This document shows positions 25,750 to 35,064 of a DNA stretch of 64,000 nucleotides, in pieces. A program made the position numbers and the translations under genes. The notes under the pieces are model-generated. The model saw only the letters and a program-made list of their open reading frames with translations, had not been told where the DNA came from and made no database searches. Numbering within the stretch: position 1 is the stretch's first letter; every line of letters starts with the position of its first letter. Location: positions 20,251 to 84,250 of the forward strand of contig JAHHSA010000002.1 of the NCBI GenBank assembly GCA_020025475.1. The letters run 5' to 3'. This stretch comes from Oscillibacter sp. Its GTDB lineage: Bacteria > Bacillota > Clostridia > Oscillospirales > Oscillospiraceae.

Positions 25750-26039
25750 TGCGGCAAGTCATGACAATTTGCCGAAGAACCAAATTTTTTTGTGATAAAG
25801 TTTTGAACAAACAACAAAATGAGTATAGCGGATAAATTCCTGCTTTGCAACATGAAAATTATCAAATTTATATAAAATTTCCGGGAAATATGTGGGAAAT
25901 GCCATGGAAATACATTTGGAAAATCTGAAACATGGGCAGGGAGTTGTTTGACATTCCAATTCTCACCACGTAATATAAAGAATAAAATCAACGTTACTAA
26001 TTCTGCCGGTGTGTGTTTCGGCTTTTGGGAGGTCCTTTT
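25750..26039. other. AT-rich intergenic region before lrgAB
   Basis: About 290 bases, clearly more AT-rich than the surroundings, with several short repeats of a GGGAAAT/ATTTCC type (25877-25925). I see no ORF or RNA gene. It holds the lrgAB promoter and possibly regulator sites. Confidence 0.5.
25948..25976 (+). promoter_or_regulatory. Promoter of lrgAB
   Basis: TTGACA (25948-25953), 17-base spacer, TAATAT (25971-25976), about 64 bases before the TTG start. Confidence 0.75.
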
Positions 26040-26402
26040 TTGAAAATGTTGATGCAGATCGCCCTGGTATTTGGCCTGTACTGGATCAGCCAGGGCGTAG
26101 AGATGCTGCTGCCATTTCCATTTCCGGCCAGTGTCATCAGTCTGCTGCTGTTGCTGATATTGTTGGGGGTCCGGGCGGTGCGTGAGGAGCAGGTCCAGGA
26201 TCTGGCGGATTTTCTGCTGGGGAATCTGAGCGTGTTCTTTGTCCCTGCTGCTGTGGGAATTATGCAGTACGTGGACACCATTCGAGCCAATGCGATTGCG
26301 TTCCTGACGATCTGCGTACTTTCCACGGTGTTGACCTTCGGCGCTACCGTGACAGTGACTCGGCTGACACAGCGGCTGATGGAGAGGAGGAAGCGGTCAT
26401 GA
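26040..26402 (+). CDS. lrgA: CidA/LrgA family holin-like membrane protein
   Basis: A 120-residue protein with four membrane helices and the family segments PFPASVISLLLL and FFVPAAVGIM. LrgA/CidA proteins affect murein hydrolase export, and with LrgB they are implicated in pyruvate or glycolate transport in other bacteria. The start is taken as TTG 26040 because GGGAGG lies 7 bases upstream; ATG 26046 is spaced too far. The gene overlaps lrgB by 4 bases. Confidence 0.88.
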   Translation: MKMLMQIALVFGLYWISQGVEMLLPFPFPASVISLLLLLILLGVRAVREEQVQDLADFLLGNLSVFFVPAAVGIMQYVDTIRANAIAFLTICVLSTVLTFGATVTVTRLTQRLMERRKRS

Positions 26403-27088
26403 GTGCCTGGATATCTTCCCCTTTTTTTGGCATAGCCCTCACCATCCTGGCCTATTGGGCCGGTGTGAAGTTCCAGAAGAAGACGGGACTGGTGATCTGC
26501 AATAACATGCTGGTTACGGTTGTCCTGCTGATCGGGGTGCTGTCGATCTTCCGCATTCCCTATGAAAGCTACAACAACGGCGGTGCCATAATCAACTTGA
26601 TGTTGGGGCCTGCCACCACCTGCATGGCAGTGACCATCTACCGCAAGCGGGAACTGCTGAAGAAAAACTGGCTGCCAGTGCTGCTGGGATGCCTGGCTGG
26701 TGTGGTTACTTCTGTTGGCAGCATTCTGGGGCTTTGCCGCCTTTTCGGCCTGGATGCCTCCATGACAGCGTCCCTGCTGCCCAAGTCCGTCACCTCACCC
26801 ATTGCGGCAGCGGTGTCCGCAGATCATGGCGGTATCATCTCCATCACAGTGGCGGCTGTGGTGGTCACCGGTATTCTGGGAAATCTCACGGCCCCATTTC
26901 TGATTCGTCTCTTCCGGGTGAAGGACCCGCTGGCAGCTGGCCTGGGAATCGGTGCGTGCAGTCACGCCGTGGGCACTGCCAAGGCCATGGAACTGGGTGA
27001 GACAGAGGGCGCTATGAGCGGTTTGGCCATTGGTGTCTGCGGCATCATGACGGCTCTGCTGGCACTGAGCTTTGAGCTGTTCCTTTAA
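26399..27088 (+). CDS. lrgB: LrgB family membrane protein
   Basis: A 229-residue membrane protein of the LrgB/CidB family, with the conserved LPKSVTSPIAAAVS and GIGACSHAVGTAKAMELGE segments. It is translated from an ATGA overlap with lrgA, and the pair forms a two-gene operon closed by a strong terminator. No LytSR two-component genes are next to it. Confidence 0.92.
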   Translation: MSAWISSPFFGIALTILAYWAGVKFQKKTGLVICNNMLVTVVLLIGVLSIFRIPYESYNNGGAIINLMLGPATTCMAVTIYRKRELLKKNWLPVLLGCLAGVVTSVGSILGLCRLFGLDASMTASLLPKSVTSPIAAAVSADHGGIISITVAAVVVTGILGNLTAPFLIRLFRVKDPLAAGLGIGACSHAVGTAKAMELGETEGAMSGLAIGVCGIMTALLALSFELFL

Positions 27089-27100
27089 ATATATGCAGCC

Positions 27101-27143
27101 AAACGGCGGAGATGTTACCAAGAACATCTCCGCCGTTTTTTCT
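27101..27143 (+). terminator. Terminator of lrgAB
   Basis: A 16-bp stem (aaacggcggagatgtt / aacatctccgccgttt) with a 6-base loop, followed by TTTTTTC. Confidence 0.92.
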
Positions 27144-27206
27144 TGCATCTGGAAAATTGACCGTTTCAGCCGCAAGAGCGTTTAGAGAGTGAAAGGAGGG
27201 AACGCA

Positions 27207-27713
27207 GTGAACAAACTCCCTGTCCGCCCGGATGCCGGACGGGCCATGCAGGCCTATGGTGACCTGCTTTTCCGGATCTGCTGCCTGCTGCTGGACAGCA
27301 CCGGCGATGCAGAGGACGCCGTTCAGGAGACCTTTCTCCAGTATGTGCGGTCGGCACCGGATTTCACCGGGCCCGACCACGAACGGGCCTGGCTCATCAC
27401 CGTGGCAAAAAACAAGTGCCGGGACCAGCTTCGCGCCCGGGCACGTCATCCCCAGATCCCCCTGGATACACTGGCGGAGCAGTCTGTTGTCAGCGCTTTT
27501 GGCTCCGACGTTTTGGATGCCCTCATGACGCTGCCGCCCAAGTTCCGACTGGTGCTGATTTTGCACTATGTGGAAGGCTATACCACCGGGGAGATCGCCC
27601 AAATCATCCAAAAAACGCCGTCTGCAGTTAAAATGCGGCTTTTCAAGGGCCGAAAGCTGCTGGAAGAGGCACTGACGAAAGGAGAGATCGTTCCATGCAG
27701 GATCGAGAATTGA
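27207..27713 (+). CDS. ECF-type RNA polymerase sigma factor
   Basis: A 168-residue sigma-70 family protein with region 2 (GDLLFRICCLLLDSTGDAEDAVQETFLQYV, DHERAWLITVAKNKCRDQLR) and region 4 (LPPKFRLVLILHYVEGYTTGEIAQIIQKTPSAVKMRLFKGRKLL). GTG 27207 has AAAGGAGGG upstream and is preferred to GTG 27189, which lies at the ribosome site itself. The next gene overlaps by 19 bases and encodes its likely anti-sigma partner. Confidence 0.92.
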   Translation: MNKLPVRPDAGRAMQAYGDLLFRICCLLLDSTGDAEDAVQETFLQYVRSAPDFTGPDHERAWLITVAKNKCRDQLRARARHPQIPLDTLAEQSVVSAFGSDVLDALMTLPPKFRLVLILHYVEGYTTGEIAQIIQKTPSAVKMRLFKGRKLLEEALTKGEIVPCRIEN

Positions 27714-28741
27714 AAGAGGCTGTGGAGACCATTACTATGCCGGAGGAGATGAAAACGCGTATTCTCCGCCGCTGCGCGGAGGAGACGGAACGGACTGCCC
27801 CTGCCGTGCCTGCCCGCCGCCATCCCAAACCGCTGCGCTTTGCGGCCGCCGCAGCGGTGGCGGCTGTGCTCACTGTGACCGCGGGGGCTGTGGGTGTGCA
27901 TTTCTTCCGCAATCCCACCATTGTGGACCGCCATGAGGATCTGCCCGGCTATGCTGGCCCCGCTATAGAGGGGGTTGATCTGAGTGAGCAGGACGAGAGC
28001 GCAGTGTCTATCGTGATTGCAGATGGTCAGGATGCAAGCGGGAATCCGCTCACTTACGGCGAAGAGGTAAGCGCACTGGGCGGTGTGACGATTCCGCTGG
28101 ATCAGCCTGCAGCCACACTGTCGCAGATGCGGGAGAGCAGGGTCATGACCACTGAGAACTGGCAGGACCCGACAGCCCAGCGCCATGACTGGGGCCTTCT
28201 CTGGAATGAACCGGAGGTTCTGCGGGGAGATGGGCCTCTCTGGGAGCGGCGTTTCCACGGGGAAGAAGGCGGCACGCTGACGGAGTACTTGGCACCCGCA
28301 GCGCAGGAGCTGGCTGCTGTGTTGCCGCGGGAGCTGACAGTAAATCTGGATGCCCTGTGCAAGAGCTATTCCGCAGCGGACCACACTGCCTTCCTCCAGA
28401 CTATCCGGGAGGCAGATGGCACCGAGGGGTATCGCGGCCTGAATATTCTCTTTGAGGGGCCGCGGAGCGGCTCCTGGCTCACGCTGAATTACGGGGGAAG
28501 CCCTGACTTCCACTACGCGGATAATGACTTTGTGACGCGGGAGGACTACGACGAGGCCTACACCTACACCACAGCACAAGGGCTGGAATTCCTCATCACC
28601 GCCTATGGCGATATGGTCTGGGCGGAGTGTGGACTGGAGCACAGTCATCTCTCCGTCACGGCCGGATTTATTTCCACCGCGGAGATGGAGGACTTCCTGG
28701 ACTGCGGCGCTATGACGCTTCGGGAAATCGGGACCAAATGA
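27695..28741 (+). CDS. Probable membrane anti-sigma factor
   Basis: A 348-residue protein with a short cytoplasmic N-terminus (1-45, helical), one membrane segment (about 49-68, FAAAAAVAAVLTVTAGAVGVHFF) and a large extracytoplasmic domain of about 280 residues that I do not recognise. The topology, overlap with the ECF sigma gene and shared promoter fit an anti-sigma sensor, but no zinc-binding HxxxCxxC is present. AAAGGAG lies 10 bases before the ATG. Confidence 0.72.
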   Translation: MQDRELKEAVETITMPEEMKTRILRRCAEETERTAPAVPARRHPKPLRFAAAAAVAAVLTVTAGAVGVHFFRNPTIVDRHEDLPGYAGPAIEGVDLSEQDESAVSIVIADGQDASGNPLTYGEEVSALGGVTIPLDQPAATLSQMRESRVMTTENWQDPTAQRHDWGLLWNEPEVLRGDGPLWERRFHGEEGGTLTEYLAPAAQELAAVLPRELTVNLDALCKSYSAADHTAFLQTIREADGTEGYRGLNILFEGPRSGSWLTLNYGGSPDFHYADNDFVTREDYDEAYTYTTAQGLEFLITAYGDMVWAECGLEHSHLSVTAGFISTAEMEDFLDCGAMTLREIGTK

Positions 28742-28761
28742 AAGCAGCAACAGCAAGCAGC

Positions 28762-28804
28762 AAATACCCCGGACGCAGTTTCAAAACTGCGTCCGGGGTA
28801 TTTT
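28762..28804. terminator. Bidirectional terminator between anti-sigma gene and glnN
   Basis: A perfect 19-bp inverted repeat (arms 28762-28780 and 28785-28803, core ccccggacgcag) with A/T tails on both sides, between convergent genes. Confidence 0.92.
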
Positions 28805-28837
28805 ACGCCCTGGCTCTGGGAGGAGAGATGCGCAATA

Positions 28838-30925
28838 TTACACGGAGAAAAGCAGGTCGGAGTAGACGGGGAAGGGCCAGCACTCCTTGGAGGTCAGGGT
28901 TTCCAGGCGGTCTGCCAGCTCCCGTGCATGGTTCATGTCCTTCAGAATTACATCATGGCTGTAGTGCATGGCCTCGGTGGGATTGCCAGGCATCTGGGTC
29001 CGATCGGTTTCCAGCAGATCACAGGCCAGCTGCAATTCGTCAGTCAATTCTCCGATGGTGGTGGCAGTGGACTGCTCATAGCGGCAGGGAACACCACAGG
29101 CGGTCTTGGAGGCAACTCGCTGGCACAGTGTGGCACCGTACTCGGAGACGGCGGGCAGAATGCTGTGCCGGATCATATCCACCATGGTGCTGGCCTCAAT
29201 GCCGATAACGGTGGAGTAGTTCTTCACATGGATCTCTGCCCGGGCGGTGATCTCTTCCTCGGTATAGATGCCGTGGTTCATAAAGAGGGCCATATTCTTC
29301 GGGGCGGTGTAGGCGTGGAGGGCGTCGGCGGTGGAGGGCAAATTGGAAAGCCCGCGGTGCTCGGCCTCTTTCACCCAGGCGTCGCCATAGCCGTTTCCGT
29401 TGAAAATAATCCGCTGGTGTTCGGTGAATACCCGCTTTATGAGGTTATGAAGGTCTCGCTGGAAGTCCTGAGAGGACTCCAACTCGTCGGCAAACTCTTT
29501 GAGTTCCTCGGCCATCATGGTGTTCAGGGCAATGTTGGGGCCGGATACAGACTGGGAGGAGCCCAGCATCCGGAACTCAAATTTGTTGCCGGTGAAGGCC
29601 ATGGGGGAGGTGCGGTTTCGGTCGGTTGTGTCCTGGGGGATGGCGGGCAGTACGTCTACGCCAATTTCCAGATTCCGCTTGCCGGAGTCCTTGAACTCCG
29701 TCCCCTGGATGATGGATTCCACCACCGCATTCAAATCGTCACCCAGGTAGACGGAGAGAATGGCGGGAGGGGCCTCAAAGGCACCCAGCCGATGGTCGTT
29801 GCCGGGGAAGGCCACAGTGGCCCGCAGGAAGTCCTGATAGTCGTCCACGCCCTTGATGAAGGCGGCCAGGAACAGCAGGAACCGGGCGTTCTGGCTGGGA
29901 GTGGAACCGGGCTTGAAAAGGTTGCGTCCGGTATCGGTGGAGAGGGACCAGTTGTCGTGTTTACCGGAGCCATTGACACCGGCGAAGGGCTTCTCGTGGA
30001 GCAGGCACACCAGATTGTGCTTGTCGGCCACCTTCTTCATCACTTCCATGATGAGCTGGTTCTGGTCACAGGCGGTGTTGGCATCGGTGTACAAGGGGGC
30101 CATCTCGTGCTGGGAGGGGGCAGTCTCATTGTGCTTTGTTTTGCTGTAGACGCCCAGGGCCCAGAGGTTTTCGTCCAGGTCCTTCATGTAGGCGGCAACC
30201 CGGGGGCGGATGGCGCCGAAGTAATGATCTTCCAGCTCCTGACCCTTGGGGGGCTTGGCACCGAACAGGGTCCGACCGCACAGCCGCAGATCCTCCCGCT
30301 GGTTGTAGAGGTCTTTGTCCACCAGGAAGTACTCCTGCTCGGCACCCACCTGGGCAATGACTCGCTTGGACTCCGTGTCACCGAAGAGACGCAGCAGGCG
30401 GATGGCCTGACGGCTCACCTCATCCATAGACCGCAGCAGAGGGGTCTTCTTGTCCAGTGCGTGGCCGGAGTAGGAGCAGAAAATAGTGGGGATGCATAGA
30501 GAACCTTCCTTGATGAACGCAAAGGAGGTAGGGTCCCAGGCTGTGTAGCCTCGGGCCTCAAAGGTGGCACGCAGACCGCCGGAGGGGAAGGAGGAGGCGT
30601 CTGGCTCGCCCCGGACCAGCTCCTTGCCGGAGAATTCCATGATGACTTTGCCACCCTCGGCGGGAGAAATGAAGCTGTCGTGTTTCTCAGCGGTGACGCC
30701 GGTCATGGGCTGGAACCAGTGGGTGTAGTGAGTGCAGCCTCGCTCTACGGCCCATTGCTTCATAGCCTCGGCAATTTCATTGGCGGTCGAGATGTCCAGA
30801 GACGTTCCCTCGGTGATACAGGTTTTCCAGGCCTTGTAGGATGCGGAGGATAGTCGGTCCTTCATAGTCTCTTCGTTAAAGACCATAGAGCCAAACAGCT
30901 CAGGCAGTTTTGCAGATGTGCTCAT
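28838..30925 (-). CDS. glnN: Glutamine synthetase, type III
   Basis: ATP-dependent amidation of glutamate with ammonia. At 695 residues it is the long GSIII form found in Bacteroidetes, cyanobacteria and many Clostridia, not the 440-470-residue GSI. Visible motifs are MEFSGKELVRGEPDASSFPSGG near the start, VGAEQEYFLVD (metal-binding Glu), NETAPSQHEMAP, NGSGKHDNWS, and the GNDHRLGAFEAPPAI block. It is a single gene with its own promoter and terminator. No GlnR-type operator was recognised. Confidence 0.96.
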   Translation of the reverse strand: MSTSAKLPELFGSMVFNEETMKDRLSSASYKAWKTCITEGTSLDISTANEIAEAMKQWAVERGCTHYTHWFQPMTGVTAEKHDSFISPAEGGKVIMEFSGKELVRGEPDASSFPSGGLRATFEARGYTAWDPTSFAFIKEGSLCIPTIFCSYSGHALDKKTPLLRSMDEVSRQAIRLLRLFGDTESKRVIAQVGAEQEYFLVDKDLYNQREDLRLCGRTLFGAKPPKGQELEDHYFGAIRPRVAAYMKDLDENLWALGVYSKTKHNETAPSQHEMAPLYTDANTACDQNQLIMEVMKKVADKHNLVCLLHEKPFAGVNGSGKHDNWSLSTDTGRNLFKPGSTPSQNARFLLFLAAFIKGVDDYQDFLRATVAFPGNDHRLGAFEAPPAILSVYLGDDLNAVVESIIQGTEFKDSGKRNLEIGVDVLPAIPQDTTDRNRTSPMAFTGNKFEFRMLGSSQSVSGPNIALNTMMAEELKEFADELESSQDFQRDLHNLIKRVFTEHQRIIFNGNGYGDAWVKEAEHRGLSNLPSTADALHAYTAPKNMALFMNHGIYTEEEITARAEIHVKNYSTVIGIEASTMVDMIRHSILPAVSEYGATLCQRVASKTACGVPCRYEQSTATTIGELTDELQLACDLLETDRTQMPGNPTEAMHYSHDVILKDMNHARELADRLETLTSKECWPFPVYSDLLFSV

Positions 30926-31019
30926 GGATTACAGCCTCCTATATTGCTGACTCTCGGGCGGAAAGAAATCTTCTGAATTTTTGCCCATTCCTCCGAGAGG
31001 TATGACATTCTCATATTGA

Positions 31020-31047
31020 ATACTACCACAAATACAAAGGAACGCAA
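31020..31047 (-). promoter_or_regulatory. Candidate promoter of glnN
   Basis: TTGCGT (31047-31042), 16-base spacer, TAGTAT (31025-31020), about 95 bases before the start codon. Confidence 0.5.
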
Positions 31048-31134
31048 TAGGGAATGATACCAGAAATCGGGAGATTCCGAGGCTCTGGATGCCGTATTAT
31101 GTTGAAAGGTCCGAACTTCGGCCAGAATTTCAAC

Positions 31135-31177
31135 GGTATTTTGGAAGCTGTCTTACGATTGCCGCTTCCAAAATACC
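31135..31177. repeat. Perfect 14-bp inverted repeat overlapping the DUF1846 promoter
   Basis: Arms ggtattttggaagc (31135-31148) and gcttccaaaatacc (31164-31177), separated by 15 bases. The right arm covers the -35 position of the promoter, so it could be an operator. A transcribed hairpin is also possible. Confidence 0.7.
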
Positions 31178-31194
31178 CGGGAATGTGATATACT
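31166..31194 (+). promoter_or_regulatory. Promoter of the DUF1846 gene
   Basis: Extended -10 TGATATACT (hexamer 31189-31194) with a weak -35 (TTCCAA, 31166-31171) 17 bases away. The weak -35 inside an inverted repeat suggests activator or repressor control. Confidence 0.55.
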
Positions 31195-31233
31195 GACCCC
31201 GATTTGAGAAAACGCAGAAGAGGGGACATTTAA

Positions 31234-32718
31234 ATGGCAGAGATTGGATTTGATAATCAAAAATACCTGACCACACAGTCGGAACAGATCAAGCGCCGCA
31301 TCGAGGAATTCGGCGGCAAGCTGTATCTGGAATTCGGCGGCAAGCTCTTTGACGACTACCATGCCGCGCGTGTTCTGCCGGGCTTTGAACCGGACAGCAA
31401 AATGCGGATGCTGCTGAAAATGAAGGATGATGTGGAGATTGTCATTGTCATCAATGCCGGCGACATTGAGAAAAACAAGGTTCGGGGCGATCTGGGCATC
31501 ACTTATGACGACGACGTGCTCCGTCTCATCGACATTTTCCGGGGAATGGGCTTTTTTGTGGGCAGTGTGGTGCTGACCCGCTACAACGGCCAGGCTGCGG
31601 CCGATTCCTTCTTCAACCGACTGACAACTCTGGGTGTTAAGTGCTACCGCCACTACGACATCCCCGGCTATCCCTCCAATGTCCCCCACATCGTCAGTGA
31701 CGAGGGGCTGGGCAAGAACGACTATATCGAGACAAGCCGCTCTCTGGTGGTGGTGACGGCTCCCGGACCCGGCAGCGGTAAAATGGCCACCTGTCTGAGT
31801 CAGCTCTACCATGACTACAAACGGGGTATTTCCGCAGGCTACGCCAAGTTTGAGACCTTCCCCGTCTGGAACCTGCCTTTGAAGCACCCGGTGAACCTGG
31901 CCTACGAGGCAGCTACAGCAGACCTTAACGATGTGAACATGATCGATCCCTTCCATCTGGAAGCCTACGGCAAGACCGCCGTCAATTACAACCGGGATGT
32001 GGAGATATTCCCGGTGCTCAATGCCATTTTTGAGAAGATCCAGGGCCATTCTCCCTACAGGTCCCCTACAGACATGGGTGTCAACATGGCCGGCAACTGC
32101 ATTGTGGACGATGATGTCTGCTGTGCAGCTTCCCGCAGGGAGATCATGCGGCGCTATTATAAGGCCAATGTGGACCGGCTCCAGGGCAAAGGCAGTGACG
32201 AGACCGTCCGCAAGCTGGAAATCGTCATGCAGCAGGCCCACGTGAGCGCTGATATCTGCCCCGCTGTGGAGGCGTCGCTTGCCAAGGCAGAGGCCACCGG
32301 CGGCCCTGCTGGTGCCATGGTGCTGCCCGGCGGCAGGATCGCCACCGGACGTACCTCTGATACCCTGGGCGCGGCTTCGGCACTGCTGCTGAACGCGCTG
32401 AAAACTCTGGGCGGCATTGCCGACCATCTGGAGCTGATTTCCGCACAGGTGCTGGAACCGGTGTGCAACCTGAAGACCCGGTACCTGGGCCATAAAAATC
32501 CACGCCTGCACACGGATGAGGTGCTGATGGCCCTGACAATCTCCGCCCTGACCAATCCACTGGCGGAGCTGGCCCAGCAGCAGCTGCCAAAGCTCCGGGG
32601 CTGCGACGCTCATTTCACCGTGGTGCTCAGTGACGTGGATGCCAACCTGTTGAAGCAGCTGGGCGTCAATGTCACCTGCGAACCATGTTACGAGACGAAG
32701 AAGCTCTACCACAAATAA
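31234..32718 (+). CDS. DUF1846 domain-containing protein
   Basis: A 494-residue cytoplasmic protein of the DUF1846 family (COG4868), widespread in Firmicutes and without an agreed function as far as I know. It starts GFDNQKYLTTQSEQIKRRIEEFGGKLYLEFGGKLFDDYHAARVLPGFEPD, a highly conserved opening, and contains a nucleotide-binding-like APGPGSGKMATCLSQLY loop (near residue 180). AGAGGGG lies upstream. It is a single gene followed by a GC-rich hairpin. Confidence 0.92.
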   Translation: MAEIGFDNQKYLTTQSEQIKRRIEEFGGKLYLEFGGKLFDDYHAARVLPGFEPDSKMRMLLKMKDDVEIVIVINAGDIEKNKVRGDLGITYDDDVLRLIDIFRGMGFFVGSVVLTRYNGQAAADSFFNRLTTLGVKCYRHYDIPGYPSNVPHIVSDEGLGKNDYIETSRSLVVVTAPGPGSGKMATCLSQLYHDYKRGISAGYAKFETFPVWNLPLKHPVNLAYEAATADLNDVNMIDPFHLEAYGKTAVNYNRDVEIFPVLNAIFEKIQGHSPYRSPTDMGVNMAGNCIVDDDVCCAASRREIMRRYYKANVDRLQGKGSDETVRKLEIVMQQAHVSADICPAVEASLAKAEATGGPAGAMVLPGGRIATGRTSDTLGAASALLLNALKTLGGIADHLELISAQVLEPVCNLKTRYLGHKNPRLHTDEVLMALTISALTNPLAELAQQQLPKLRGCDAHFTVVLSDVDANLLKQLGVNVTCEPCYETKKLYHK

Positions 32719-32723
32719 TGATC

Positions 32724-32751
32724 GAGGCGGCCTGTTCCCTCAGGCCGCCTC
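32724..32751 (+). terminator. Hairpin after the DUF1846 gene
   Basis: An 11-bp stem (gaggcggcctg / caggccgcctc) with a 6-base loop. No clear T-run follows, so termination is uncertain. Confidence 0.55.
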
Positions 32752-32838
32752 AGACTCTTCAAGGGAGCGGGGAGAGGACCGTTCTCCTGTGAAAATTCAT
32801 GGAAACAGACCCTGAACGGGGATCAGAAAGGAATACCT

Positions 32839-35007
32839 ATGGACGTAATGATCCAACGCATTGCCGAAGAATTGAACCAGCCTGCCCAGTATGTGGAAAA
32901 TGTGGTCCGACTGCTGGACGAGGGTAACACCATCCCCTTCATTGCCCGATACCGCAAGGAACTCCACGGGGCCATGGATGACACACCCTTGCGTGCCCTG
33001 GAGGAGCGCCTGGCTTATCTTCGTGGACTTCAGGAACGCAAGGACACGGTTCGCGCCGCCATTGACGAGCAGGGCAAGCTGACAGCGGAGCTATCCGCCG
33101 CACTGGACCAGGCTCAGACTCTGGCGGAGGTGGAGGACCTCTACCGGCCTTATAAGCAAAAGCGCCGCACCCGTGCCACCATGGCCCGGGAGAAGGGGCT
33201 GGCCCCGCTGGCGGAGCTGCTGTTGGCCCAGGGCAGAGATTGCCCGGACCCGCTGACAGAGGCAGCGAGATATGTGGACAGTGAGAAAGGCGTGGACACG
33301 GCGGAGGATGCCCTGGCCGGCGCCAGCGACATTATTGCTGAACAGATCTCCGACGATGCGGAACTGCGGAAGCGGCTGCGGGCAGTTCTGGTGAAAAACG
33401 GCAGACTGGTGTCTGCTGCCGCCACTGAGGAAGACTCTGTCTACCGCCTCTACTATGACTTTTCGCAGGCTTTGAATCGGGTCCAGGGCCATCAGATCCT
33501 GGCCATCAACCGGGGTGAGAAAGAGAAGTTCCTGAAAGTCTCTGTGGAGCTGGATCGGGAGCTTGCACTGCAGACAGTGCGCCGCCATGTCCTGATCCCC
33601 GGCAGTGCCGCCATGGCCTTTGTGAAAGCCGCGGCAGAGGACGCCTATGATCGTCTGATCTTCCCCTCTTTGGAACGGGAGGCCCGGACTGTCCTGACGG
33701 AGGAAGCCGACGAGGGCGCCATTGGCCAGTTTGCCCTGAATTTGAAGCCGCTGCTGATGCAGCCCCCCGTGAAGGGCAAAGTCACCATGGGGCTGGACCC
33801 CGGCTACCGGATGGGCTGCAAGGTGGCAGTCGTGGACGGCACCGGCAAGGTGCTGGATACTGCTGTGGTCCATATCACCACCGGCGCAGAGCAGAAAGAG
33901 AAGGGCATGAAGACCCTGGCCCGTCTGGTCCGCCAGTACCATGTGGCCCACATTGCCATCGGAAACGGCACCGCCAGCCGGGAGACGGAGCAGGCGGCGG
34001 TGGAGCTGATCCATACCATGAAGACAGAGGGAATGGACGTGAGCTACATGATTGTCTCTGAGGCTGGTGCCTCCGTGTACTCTGCCAGCCCACTGGCTGC
34101 GGAGGAGTTCCCTGATTATGATGTGAATCTGCGTTCTGCCGTGTCCATTGCCCGGCGGCTCCAGGACCCCCTGGCAGAGCTGGTGAAGATTGAGCCAAAG
34201 GCTATCGGTGTGGGCCAGTATCAGCACGATATGCCTGCAAAGCGGCTGGATGAGGCTCTGGACGGTGTGGTGGAAGACTGCGTCAACGCCGTGGGTGTGG
34301 ACGTGAACACGGCCTCTGCGTCCCTGTTGCGGCGGGTGTCCGGCCTGACCGCTGCTACCGCCAAAAATGTGGTGGCCTACCGGGAGGAAAATGGACCCTT
34401 TACCTCCCGGAAACAGATTTTGAAGGTGCCTAAGCTGGGTCCCAAGGCCTTCCAGCAATGTGCGGGCTTTTTGCGGGTACCGGAGAGCAAGACCGTGCTG
34501 GACAACACCGCCGTTCATCCGGAGAGCTATGACGCCGCCAAGGCCCTGCTGGCACTTACCGGTCATACACTGGCGGATGTAGAGGGCAGCCGCCTGGGGG
34601 ACCTCAGTGCCCAGGTGAAAGCCTATGGCGTGGAAAAGGCCGCTGCGGAAGTGGGCGTGGGTGTGCCCACGCTGCTGGATGTGGTCTCAGAGCTGATGAA
34701 GCCGGGCAGGGATATCCGTGAGGATCTGCCGAAGCCTGTTCTGCGTACCGATGTGCTGGATGTGAAGGACCTGAAACCCGGTATGGTGCTCACCGGTACC
34801 GTCCGAAACGTCATCGACTTTGGCGTATTCGTGGACATCGGCGTCCACCAGGATGGTCTGGTCCACATCTCCCAAGTGGCCGACAAGTTCATCAGGCACC
34901 CCTCCGAGGTGGTGTCCGTGGGCGATGTGGTGCAGGTGGTGGTGCTGGAAGTGGATGAGAAAAAGAAGCGCATCAGCCTTTCCATGCGGCAGGCAAAGCA
35001 AAAATAA
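32839..35007 (+). CDS. tex: Tex family RNA-binding transcription accessory protein
   Basis: A 722-residue nucleic-acid-binding protein, normal length for Tex. Domains in order: N-terminal helical Tex domain (NTIPFIARYRKELHGAMDD near 30), a YqgF-like RNase H-fold domain (LDPGYRMGCKVAVVD near 318), helix-hairpin-helix motifs (TASASLLRRVSGLTAATAKNVV and FTSRKQILKVPKLGPKAFQQCAG, about 490-545) and a C-terminal S1 domain (LKPGMVLTGTVRNVIDFGVFVDIG, 645-715). Tex proteins affect transcription and RNA turnover. Single gene; AAAGGAA precedes the ATG. Confidence 0.95.
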   Translation: MDVMIQRIAEELNQPAQYVENVVRLLDEGNTIPFIARYRKELHGAMDDTPLRALEERLAYLRGLQERKDTVRAAIDEQGKLTAELSAALDQAQTLAEVEDLYRPYKQKRRTRATMAREKGLAPLAELLLAQGRDCPDPLTEAARYVDSEKGVDTAEDALAGASDIIAEQISDDAELRKRLRAVLVKNGRLVSAAATEEDSVYRLYYDFSQALNRVQGHQILAINRGEKEKFLKVSVELDRELALQTVRRHVLIPGSAAMAFVKAAAEDAYDRLIFPSLEREARTVLTEEADEGAIGQFALNLKPLLMQPPVKGKVTMGLDPGYRMGCKVAVVDGTGKVLDTAVVHITTGAEQKEKGMKTLARLVRQYHVAHIAIGNGTASRETEQAAVELIHTMKTEGMDVSYMIVSEAGASVYSASPLAAEEFPDYDVNLRSAVSIARRLQDPLAELVKIEPKAIGVGQYQHDMPAKRLDEALDGVVEDCVNAVGVDVNTASASLLRRVSGLTAATAKNVVAYREENGPFTSRKQILKVPKLGPKAFQQCAGFLRVPESKTVLDNTAVHPESYDAAKALLALTGHTLADVEGSRLGDLSAQVKAYGVEKAAAEVGVGVPTLLDVVSELMKPGRDIREDLPKPVLRTDVLDVKDLKPGMVLTGTVRNVIDFGVFVDIGVHQDGLVHISQVADKFIRHPSEVVSVGDVVQVVVLEVDEKKKRISLSMRQAKQK

Positions 35008-35020
35008 GTGGAAACTTTCG

Positions 35021-35064
35021 AACCACCGGAATGTGTATTTTTCACATTCCGGCGGTTTTTTGTC
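35021..35064 (+). terminator. Terminator of tex
   Basis: A stem of about 14 bp with one mismatch (aaccaccggaatgtg / cacattccggcggtt) and a 7-base loop, followed by TTTTTTG. Confidence 0.85.

Larger units (their letters stand above)
30926..31233. other. Divergent promoter region with two adjacent inverted repeats
   Basis: This gap of about 308 bases separates glnN (minus) from the DUF1846 gene (plus). It holds a promoter for each, and between them two inverted repeats that touch end to end: 31101-31134 (gttgaaa ... tttcaac, imperfect) and 31135-31177 (perfect 14-bp arms). No ORF longer than chance is seen. Confidence 0.6.

Noticed and set aside
28928..30499. Open frame of 523 codons on the plus strand opposite glnN
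   Set aside because: Gly/Val/His-rich shadow of glutamine synthetase.
31153..32712. Open frame of 519 codons on the minus strand opposite the DUF1846 gene
   Set aside because: It runs through the divergent promoter region and mirrors the conserved DUF1846 frame; no ribosome site.
33091..34566. Open frame of 491 codons on the minus strand opposite tex
   Set aside because: Shadow of the Tex coding sequence; His/Gln/Leu-rich with no motif.
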